NCBI GenBank assembly: GCA_031282355.1
Contig: JAITDW010000003.1
Location: forward strand, 91,708-155,707
DNA length: 64,000 nucleotides
From: Candidatus Endomicrobiellum neotermitis
GTDB taxonomy: Bacteria > Elusimicrobiota > Endomicrobiia > Endomicrobiales > Endomicrobiaceae
Reading direction: 5' to 3'
The translations under genes were made by a program, and so were the position numbers. How positions within the stretch are numbered: the first letter of the stretch is position 1; every line of letters starts with the position of its first letter. Shown piece after piece: positions 57,820-64,000 of the stretch. The notes under the pieces were generated by a model. It was not told the origin of the DNA. It worked only from the letters and a program-made list of their open reading frames with translations, and did no database searches.

Positions 57820-59286
57820 ATGAACAAATTAAATGAACTCATTAATAAGGTAAATAATTCATCACAAAATTTTGATGTATATGCTGTTGGTGGATTTTCA
57901 AGAGACATCATATTGAAACGTAAATATAATGATATTGATTTAGTTGTTGATAAAGATGTTATAAATTATTCTAAGAAAATTGCATATTCATTAAAATCGA
58001 AACTTATAAATTTAGACAATGCAAGTAAAACCTATAGAATAATGCTTAAAAATAATGTTGTTACACATATAGATATTTCTCATTTCATGGGTAAAACTAT
58101 AGAGCAAGATTTACAAAATAGAGATTTTACTATTAATGCTATAGCGTTTAACATAAAGTACTTTAAAAATTTTAAAGAACATCTTATTTTAAATGATAGA
58201 GATACTTTGGACGATTTGTTGAAATATAAAATTATAAATACTGTCTCGCTTGAATCGTTTATAATGGATCCTTTGAGAATGCTAAGAGCATTTCGTCTTG
58301 CAGCTGAATTAAATTTTAGTGTTTCTCAAAAAACATTAAAACAAATAAGATCAAATGCAAAATCAATATCAAAAGTGGCTTATGAAAAAATTAAAAATGA
58401 ATTTTTCAGAACATTATCTGTTGAAAATAGCACAATATTTATAAAAAAAATGGATAAATGTGGATTACTTTCTGAAATATTTTCTGAAATTGGAATAATG
58501 AAAGAGACATGTAATAAATATTACTATCATCCTGGAGGATTATTTCAACATTCTTTTGAGACCATGAAATCTGTAGAAAATATTTTAAATAATTTAGAAA
58601 AATATTTCCCTGAAAATTTTTTAGATATTCAACAACACTTTAGAGATGATAATGTTTTCTCTGAAAATATTACGAGAAGTGGGTTGCTAAAATTCACAGC
58701 TCTTTTTCATGATAATGCAAAACCGGAAACTGCAAAATTTGAAAGAGGTAAACTCCATTTTTTAGAGCATGAGGAAGTAGGAGCAAAAAAAATAGAGAAA
58801 ATTATGTCAACTATGAAATTTAGTAAAAAGGATGTTGAGTTTGTAACATTATTAGTGAAGCAGCACATGCGTCCTTCTGTTCTAACAAGAAGTAAAGTTA
58901 TAACAAGAAGGGCATTATTAAAGTTTTTTAAAAATATAGGTGACAATACTGCTGATTTAATTATTCTTGCAATGTCAGACTGGCATTCATACAGAAGACT
59001 AAATGTATTTCCTAAAGAAATATTAAAATTTCAAGAAAAATCTGTGAGAGAAATTATAAAATTTTATTATGAACTTAAAAAATTGAAACCTATTCCTAAA
59101 ATTATTGATGGTAACATTATAATGAAAAAATTCGATTTAAAACCAGGACCACTAATTGGAAAACTCCTATATTTTGTATCAGAAGCTCAGAAAAAAGGTA
59201 AAATTTACAATACAAATGAAGCTTTAGATCTGGTTTTTTCAAAAATAAAACACATGAAATTATATAAACTAAATTATGATAGATAA
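57820..59286 (+). CDS. cca: tRNA nucleotidyltransferase / poly(A) polymerase family with HD domain
   Basis: The protein (488 residues) should add or repair the CCA end of tRNA. The class II nucleotidyltransferase head is first (YAVGGFSRDIILKRKYNDIDLVV with the catalytic DxD, then QDLQNRDFTINAIAFN and DPLRMLRAFRLAAEL). An HD domain follows at about 240-390 (HPGGLFQHSFETM, ALFHDNAKPETA, VKQHMRPSVL). Whether it adds CC, A or the full CCA, or is a poly(A) polymerase, cannot be settled here. ATG 57820 is used; a TTG one codon earlier is in frame. Confidence 0.88.
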   Translation: MNKLNELINKVNNSSQNFDVYAVGGFSRDIILKRKYNDIDLVVDKDVINYSKKIAYSLKSKLINLDNASKTYRIMLKNNVVTHIDISHFMGKTIEQDLQNRDFTINAIAFNIKYFKNFKEHLILNDRDTLDDLLKYKIINTVSLESFIMDPLRMLRAFRLAAELNFSVSQKTLKQIRSNAKSISKVAYEKIKNEFFRTLSVENSTIFIKKMDKCGLLSEIFSEIGIMKETCNKYYYHPGGLFQHSFETMKSVENILNNLEKYFPENFLDIQQHFRDDNVFSENITRSGLLKFTALFHDNAKPETAKFERGKLHFLEHEEVGAKKIEKIMSTMKFSKKDVEFVTLLVKQHMRPSVLTRSKVITRRALLKFFKNIGDNTADLIILAMSDWHSYRRLNVFPKEILKFQEKSVREIIKFYYELKKLKPIPKIIDGNIIMKKFDLKPGPLIGKLLYFVSEAQKKGKIYNTNEALDLVFSKIKHMKLYKLNYDR

Positions 59287-59458
59287 TTTTTAACATTTTT
59301 ATCTTTCATTATTCCTATGAACGTACGTTTTTTTTTGTTATTTCAGGTTATTTTTGTTACAATAAGTCTCATTACTATAAAACTACTAGAATGTTTTATA
59401 GATATTAGGTAGCATTTGTTTTTATCATATGTAATTTATATTTCTTAGGACTCTGTCA

Positions 59459-60805
59459 ATGAGTAATTTTTCAGTAATAGTGCTTGCAGCTGGTTCAGGG
59501 ACAAGAATGAAGTCTTCTTCTCCAAAAGTTATGCATAAGCTTTCTGGTAAGTTCTTACTTATGTGGACCATAGATGCTGTAGTTTCTTTGAACCCTGATA
59601 ATATTGTTGTAGTTTTAAATCGTGAAATCAAAGAATTGAGGGAGTATTTATTTAAAAAAAATATAAAAATTATTTATCAAAAGAGACAACTTGGCTCAGC
59701 ACACGCTGTTATGCAATCAAAAAATTTTTTTAAAAATTATAAGGGTAACATTTTAATTTTGAGTGGAGATGTTCCCTTGATTCAAACTTCTACTTTGTTG
59801 TCATTAATAAAAAATGCTGAAACAACAAGAGCTTCGGTTACTGTCTTAGCCACACGTGTTGAGAATCCTTTTGGTTATGGAAGAATTATAAAAAAAAATG
59901 ATAGTATTTTGGAGAAAATTGTTGAAGAAAATGATGCAACATCTGCTGAGAAACAGATCAAAGAAATAAATTCTGGAATTTATTTCTTTGATAATAATCT
60001 ATGGAAAATACTTTCAAAGATAAAGTCAAACAATGTAAAAAGAGAATATTATATAACTGATGCAGTATCTGTACTTAGAGAAAATGGTATGAATGTTTCC
60101 TTTCTTATGTTGAAGAATTCTTACGAAGTTAAAGGAATAAATAATAGAACAGAGCTTTCTCAAGTTGAAAGTATATTGCAACATAAAAAAATAAAAGAAC
60201 TTTTAAACAATGGTGTTAGTATTATAGACACAAGTAATGTATATATATCTTATGATGCAAAAATTGGATGTGATACTGTTATTTATCCAGGTGTTTTTAT
60301 AGACACGTGTGTTTTAATAGGGAAAAATTGTATAGTAAGAGGTGCAACTTATATATCAAATTCTCAAATAGGTAACTCAAGCTCTATACTATATTCATAC
60401 ATAAAAGATGCCACTATAGGTAAAAATGTCGTAATAGGTCCTTTTTCTCACATAAGGCAAAATACTATTTTAAAAGAAAACGTTAAGATAGGAAATTTTT
60501 CAGAAATAAAGAAGTCTTTAATAGCAAAAAATTCTAAGGTTAGTCATCTTTCATACATAGGTGATGCTAAGATTGGCAAAGATGTAAATATAGGTGCTGG
60601 TACTATAACATGTAATTATGATGGCAAGAAAAAACATAAAACACTAATAGGTGCAAAGTCATTTGTTGGATCTAATGTAAATTTTATAGCACCAATCAAA
60701 ATAGGGCAAGATGTTTTAATTGCTGCAGGCTCCACTATAACTCATAATGTTCCTTCGCATAAAATTGTGATTGCGAGAGCAAAACAAGAAATAAAGAATA
60801 AATAA
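59459..60805 (+). CDS. glmU: Bifunctional GlcNAc-1-P uridyltransferase / GlcN-1-P acetyltransferase
   Basis: GlmU makes UDP-GlcNAc for peptidoglycan and envelope glycans. In its 448 residues the N-terminal uridyltransferase domain has VLAAGSGTRMKSSSPKVMHKL, LGSAHAVMQ and ILSGDVPLI, and the C-terminal part is a left-handed beta helix with hexapeptide repeats, including SEIKKSLIAKNSKVSHLSYIGDAKIG and GAGTITCNYDG. TTAGGA stands before the ATG. prs follows 18 bp later, giving the common order glmU-prs-ctc-pth. Confidence 0.96.
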   Translation: MSNFSVIVLAAGSGTRMKSSSPKVMHKLSGKFLLMWTIDAVVSLNPDNIVVVLNREIKELREYLFKKNIKIIYQKRQLGSAHAVMQSKNFFKNYKGNILILSGDVPLIQTSTLLSLIKNAETTRASVTVLATRVENPFGYGRIIKKNDSILEKIVEENDATSAEKQIKEINSGIYFFDNNLWKILSKIKSNNVKREYYITDAVSVLRENGMNVSFLMLKNSYEVKGINNRTELSQVESILQHKKIKELLNNGVSIIDTSNVYISYDAKIGCDTVIYPGVFIDTCVLIGKNCIVRGATYISNSQIGNSSSILYSYIKDATIGKNVVIGPFSHIRQNTILKENVKIGNFSEIKKSLIAKNSKVSHLSYIGDAKIGKDVNIGAGTITCNYDGKKKHKTLIGAKSFVGSNVNFIAPIKIGQDVLIAAGSTITHNVPSHKIVIARAKQEIKNK

Positions 60806-60823
60806 AAATGAGGTATACTTATT

Positions 60824-61753
60824 GTGATAAAGCTTATTTCAGGTAATGCTAATCTTGATCTATCAAAACAAGTGGCAAGTAAGTTGGGTATTGAGTTAAG
60901 TAAAACAATAGTTAGACGTTTTAGTGATGGCGAAATTGAAGTTAAAATTATTGACAATGTGCGAGGAGCTGATTGTTATATAATTCAATCAACACATCCG
61001 CCAGTAAACGAAAATTTGATGGAACTTTTAGTGATTACAGATGCTTTAAAGAGAGCGTCTGCAAAAGAAATAATAGCAGTTGTACCTTACTATGGATATA
61101 GTAGGCAGGATAGAAAATCTGAATCTAGAGTTCCTATTACAGCAAGATTAATTGCAAATTTATTCGTAGCTGCAGGAATTACAAGAGTAATAACTATGGA
61201 TTTACATGCGGGACAAATCCAAGGTTTTTTTGATATTCCAATAGATAACATCTATGCCTTGCCAGTTATTTTGAATTATTTTAAGAAAAAAGAATTGAAG
61301 GATATTGTGATTGTTTCACCCGATTCTGGAGGTATTGAAAGAGCAAGGAATTTTTCTAGATATTTTGATGCAGAGTTAGCAATTGCCGATAAAAGAAGAT
61401 CTCGTCCAAATGAAGCTATAGTTATGAACATCATAGGTAAAGTTGAAAATAAAACGTGTATAATTTTAGATGATTTAGTAGATACTGCTGGAACTTTCAC
61501 TAAAGTTGCTGAAGTTATTAAAGCAAAAGGTGCAAAAAGAATTTTTGCGGCTGCTTCACATGGAATACTTTCTGGAAACGCCATGCAAGTAATTCATGAT
61601 TCTCATATAGAAGAACTTATAATAACAGACTCAATTCCTTTACCTAGGAGAAAATATACAGAGAAAATAGTTGTTTTAAGTATCGTACCGATTTTAGCAA
61701 AAGTTATAGCTATGATTTCAAAAAATGAATCATTAAATATTGATTTATTTTGA
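60824..61753 (+). CDS. prs: Ribose-phosphate pyrophosphokinase
   Basis: Prs makes PRPP from ribose-5-phosphate and ATP, the precursor of nucleotides, histidine and NAD. In its 309 residues the family segments are RRFSDGEIEVKI, YGYSRQDRKSESRVPITARL, MDLHAGQIQGFFDIPIDN and the PRPP-binding CIILDDLVDTAGT. The start is GTG 60824, with GAGG ten bases upstream. rplY/ctc and pth follow. Confidence 0.96.
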   Translation: MIKLISGNANLDLSKQVASKLGIELSKTIVRRFSDGEIEVKIIDNVRGADCYIIQSTHPPVNENLMELLVITDALKRASAKEIIAVVPYYGYSRQDRKSESRVPITARLIANLFVAAGITRVITMDLHAGQIQGFFDIPIDNIYALPVILNYFKKKELKDIVIVSPDSGGIERARNFSRYFDAELAIADKRRSRPNEAIVMNIIGKVENKTCIILDDLVDTAGTFTKVAEVIKAKGAKRIFAAASHGILSGNAMQVIHDSHIEELIITDSIPLPRRKYTEKIVVLSIVPILAKVIAMISKNESLNIDLF

Positions 61754-61850
61754 CAAAAATATATATAAGAATTATATTCACAAATATGTCACTTTTTAGA
61801 AACTAAATCATTTTGAAAATTTGTAATCGAAGAAAAAACGGAGGAGTTTT

Positions 61851-62534
61851 ATGAAAAGTGCAGTTTTAAACGTAGAGTCAAGGGTGATAGGTTCGAAAAA
61901 GACTCTTGATATATTAAGAAAAAAAGGTAAAATACCAGCGGTATTCTATGGAAAAAATGTTGAAACAGAACCTATAGTTGTAGACTCAAAAGATTTTACT
62001 TCAATAATTAATGCGAATGGAATAAATGCAATAATAGATTTAAATTTTAAGAATGGTGAAAAAAAAGCTGCTATTGTAAAATCACTACAAAAAGATATTT
62101 TAACTCAGAATTTCATACATATAGATTTTCATGTAATTTCTCTTAGTGATAAAATTGAAGTTTTTGTACCTATTCATATTGACGGAATTGCTGATGGGGT
62201 GAAAAATTTTGGTGGTGTTATGGAATTCATAACAAGAGAAGTTAAAATTTTATCTTTACCTAAGGATATTCCTTCAAAAATCAGTGTAAATGTAAGTGAA
62301 TTAAAAGTAGGAGATAAAATAAGCATTATTGATCTACCTAAAATAAATGGTGTACAGTATGTTCAGGATAGTTCGATGTTAATAGTCCATATTACATCTG
62401 TAGTAATTGAAGATGAAAAAGAAACAAGTTCTAAAGAGGTTGAAACAGCAACACAACCTGAAGTAATATCAAGTAAAGGTAAAAAAGATAAAGAAAGTGA
62501 AGAAACAACACATAATAGTATTGTGAAGAAGTGA
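61851..62534 (+). CDS. rplY: 50S ribosomal protein L25/TL5/CTC
   Basis: This 5S rRNA-binding protein of 227 residues is of the long CTC/TL5 form. The N-terminal L25 domain has SRVIGSKKTLDILRKKGKIPAVFYGKN, and the C-terminal TL5 beta domain includes VFVPIHIDGIADGVKNFGGVMEF and KISVNVSELKVGDKISIIDLP. A charged, Ser/Glu-rich tail of about 35 residues ends the protein. GGAGGAG precedes the ATG. Confidence 0.95.
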   Translation: MKSAVLNVESRVIGSKKTLDILRKKGKIPAVFYGKNVETEPIVVDSKDFTSIINANGINAIIDLNFKNGEKKAAIVKSLQKDILTQNFIHIDFHVISLSDKIEVFVPIHIDGIADGVKNFGGVMEFITREVKILSLPKDIPSKISVNVSELKVGDKISIIDLPKINGVQYVQDSSMLIVHITSVVIEDEKETSSKEVETATQPEVISSKGKKDKESEETTHNSIVKK

Positions 62535-62614
62535 TTATGTAATTTTTATTTTTTAAGAGCATATATGTATTTTTACAACCATATTCAAAATTATGGCTGG
62601 AACTTGGATTGTGT

Positions 62615-63193
62615 ATGGATAAATGTATAAATCTTTTTATAGGTCTTGGGAATCCAGGTCTAAAATACGAAAACACTCGTCACAATTTTGGATTTATTGT
62701 TTTAGATGAAATAGTAAAGTTTAAGAAACTGAGATTTAAAAATTGGGGTGATATAGCAAAAATTTCTTTTTATGATATTGGTAGCAGAAAAATATGGTTT
62801 TTAAAACCCATGATTTTTATGAATTCATCTGGATTTGTAGTTTCTTCTTTTGCCAAATATCATAAAATTACTAGCAACGAAATATTTGTTTTCTATGATG
62901 ATTTTTCGGTACCACTTGGTGAGTATAGAATAAGGATGAATGGTTCTTCAGGTGGGCATAATGGAATAAGTTCAATAATAAAGTGCATGCATAGTAGTAA
63001 TTTTGCAAGAATGAAACTTGGTATAGGCACAAATTTTAAATTTAGAAGTACTGCAGAATTTGTATTATCTCCATTTTCAAAAGATGATGATAAAAAAGTA
63101 TGTTTAATAAAAAAGAAATGTGTCAAATTTTTCGATGAAATATGTCTATTAGGGCTTGATAGAGCAGTAGCGATGTTGTCAAATATTGGATAA
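62615..63193 (+). CDS. pth: Peptidyl-tRNA hydrolase
   Basis: Pth rescues tRNA from peptidyl-tRNA that dropped off the ribosome. The 192-residue protein shows LFIGLGNPGLKYENTRHNFGF with the catalytic His, FLKPMIFMNSSG, FYDDFSVPLGEYRIRMNGSSGGHNGISSI with the catalytic Asp, and MKLGIG. ATG 62615 is preferred; a TTG two codons upstream is in frame. It directly follows rplY/ctc, a common pairing. Confidence 0.95.
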   Translation: MDKCINLFIGLGNPGLKYENTRHNFGFIVLDEIVKFKKLRFKNWGDIAKISFYDIGSRKIWFLKPMIFMNSSGFVVSSFAKYHKITSNEIFVFYDDFSVPLGEYRIRMNGSSGGHNGISSIIKCMHSSNFARMKLGIGTNFKFRSTAEFVLSPFSKDDDKKVCLIKKKCVKFFDEICLLGLDRAVAMLSNIG

Positions 63194-63199
63194 GTGGTT

Positions 63200-63412
63200 A
63201 TGGTTAAAAAACAGCAAAATGACAAAATGACTAGAAATATAAAATGTGCTAAAGGGTTTGTCAATGGTCCATGCGGTGGATTTGTAAATGGTAAATGTGA
63301 AGTTGACTCATCCAAAAATTGTATGTGGGTTTCAATCTATGAAAAATTAAAAGTAGCAGGTAAACTCAAAGATTTTATTAACCAATATATAGCTCCTATT
63401 CATAAAAGCTGA
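63200..63412 (+). CDS. Short MetV-like protein (MTHFR C-terminal-type cysteine domain)
   Basis: This 70-residue protein has the cysteine pattern KCAKGFVNGPCGGFVNGKCEV followed by NCMW, matching the domain found in MetV, the partner of MetF in acetogen-type methylenetetrahydrofolate reductases. Full MetV proteins are about 200 residues, so only the terminal cysteine module is present. It starts just after pth (ATG 63200; GTG 63194 also in frame) and ends 19 bp before metF, so a complex with MetF is likely. The four cysteines may bind zinc or an iron-sulfur cluster. Confidence 0.75.
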   Translation: MVKKQQNDKMTRNIKCAKGFVNGPCGGFVNGKCEVDSSKNCMWVSIYEKLKVAGKLKDFINQYIAPIHKS

Positions 63413-63431
63413 TTTGAAAGGGATTTGTGCT

Positions 63432-64000
63432 TTGAAATTTAAAGAAAAATTAAAATCTGATAAATTTTTAATAACTGCAGAATTATTCCCACCAAGAGGA
63501 ATTGATATTTCTTCTTTCTTACGCAGATCTAGATGTTTATCTGGGATTGTCGATGCTGTAAATGTTACAGATAATCAAAGAGCATCTATGAGAGTTGGAT
63601 CTTTAGCTATGAGTAAAATTTTGCTCGAACATATGATAGAACCTATTTTGCAGATTACAACAAGGGATAAAAATAGAATTGCTTTGCAATCTGAGTTATT
63701 AAGTGCAAATGTTTTAGGTATAGACAATGTTTTGCTTTTAAGTGGAGATCATCCAAATATAGGTGAATATATTGGAGCAAAAGCAGTCTACGATTTAGAC
63801 ACAATTCAACTTATAAAAACTGCGAGACTTTTAGAAACTGGTATTGATTTAGCTGGAAAAACACTATGCGGTAATCCTAAATTTTGTGTAGGTGCAGTTA
63901 TAAATCCATCAGCTCAGCCTGTTGATTTGCAAGTTTTGATGTTTGAAAAAAAAGCAAAAGCTGGTGCTGAATTTTTTCAAACTCAAGCTATTTTTGATGT
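63432..64000 (+). CDS. metF: Methylenetetrahydrofolate reductase MetF (3' end cut by window edge)
   Basis: MetF reduces 5,10-methylene-THF to 5-methyl-THF, the methyl donor for B12-dependent methionine synthase. About 189 residues are visible and the frame is open at the window end. Family segments are LITAELFPPRG, VDAVNVTDNQRASMRV, ILQITTRDKNRIALQSELLSANVLGIDNVLLLSGDHP, YDLDTIQL and AEFFQTQAIFD. This is the form that works with MetV-like proteins. The start is TTG 63432, with AAAGGGA about nine bases upstream; another TTG at 63414 is in frame. Confidence 0.92.
   Translation, partial: MKFKEKLKSDKFLITAELFPPRGIDISSFLRRSRCLSGIVDAVNVTDNQRASMRVGSLAMSKILLEHMIEPILQITTRDKNRIALQSELLSANVLGIDNVLLLSGDHPNIGEYIGAKAVYDLDTIQLIKTARLLETGIDLAGKTLCGNPKFCVGAVINPSAQPVDLQVLMFEKKAKAGAEFFQTQAIFD

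Noticed and set aside
59320-59338. AACGTACGTT followed by a T-run, between cca and glmU, as a terminator
   Set aside because: The palindrome is only ten bases with no room for a loop, so a stable hairpin is unlikely.
1-64000. tRNA genes, CRISPR arrays, insertion sequences, prophage or toxin-antitoxin genes
   Set aside because: Intergenic stretches were scanned for tRNA T-loop sequences, regular repeats and transposase-like frames; none was found.

Overview
The window is a very AT-rich bacterial chromosome segment (by eye under about one third G+C) that carries almost only housekeeping and biosynthetic genes. I see no transposon, phage, CRISPR array, tRNA or rRNA gene, and no clear pseudogene. 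The gene set is that of an anaerobic, Gram-negative-type bacterium: LL-diaminopimelate aminotransferase lysine pathway, B12-dependent class II ribonucleotide reductase, a corrinoid importer, a MetV-like/MetF pair and the carboxynorspermidine route to polyamines. This combination, the base composition and the gene order suggest a member of the Elusimicrobiota close to the Endomicrobium termite-gut symbionts. That placement is an inference from gene content; no database search was possible.

Layout. 1-4.8 kb: end of rplA with a strong terminator, then nusA, infB and rpmB. 4.8-9.4 kb: clpB and thrS on the minus strand. 9.6-14.7 kb: a HIT protein, rpsU, a NIF3-like protein, dnaG and the primary sigma factor. 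14.7-21.6 kb: argH, then the lysine/meso-DAP set lysA-dapF-dapA-dapB-dapL. 22-28.3 kb: peptidoglycan and division cluster murC-murB-ddl-ftsQ-ftsA-ftsZ. 28.4-31.2 kb: hisC, plsC, ispH. 31.3-34.5 kb: corrinoid adenosyltransferase and a BtuFCD-type importer. 34.5-38.8 kb: a PAP2 phosphatase (minus), nspC and its dehydrogenase partner, and a free-standing MetH reactivation domain. 38.8-45.2 kb, minus strand: ileS-lspA-lgt-pseudouridine synthase, yggU and yggS. 45.6-50.2 kb: nrdJ, dcd, guaA. 50.2-55.2 kb: pstS-pstC-pstA-pstB1-pstB2-phoU. 55.3-64 kb: a pair of M16 peptidase-like proteins, cca, glmU, prs, rplY/ctc, pth, a mini MetV and the start of metF.

How the genes work together. The dap genes make the meso-diaminopimelate that the mur/ddl products build into peptidoglycan, and glmU supplies UDP-GlcNAc. 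Corrinoid import (btuFCD) and adenosylation (cobO) would feed NrdJ and, through the reactivation protein, a B12-dependent methionine synthase that uses methyl-THF made by MetF.

The most interesting signal is in the phosphate transporter. The two adjacent ATPases are degenerate in complementary motifs: PstB1 has altered Q- and H-loops but an intact signature, and PstB2 has intact Q- and H-loops but a destroyed signature (LTLEQ for LSGGQ). As a heterodimer they would have exactly one complete ATP site and one degenerate site, an asymmetric design best known from heterodimeric ABC exporters. Other oddities are a dCTP deaminase with Ser at the catalytic Glu position, a ThrRS without a TGS domain, a 70-residue MetV, and a 34-nt almost perfect palindrome at the end of thrS.
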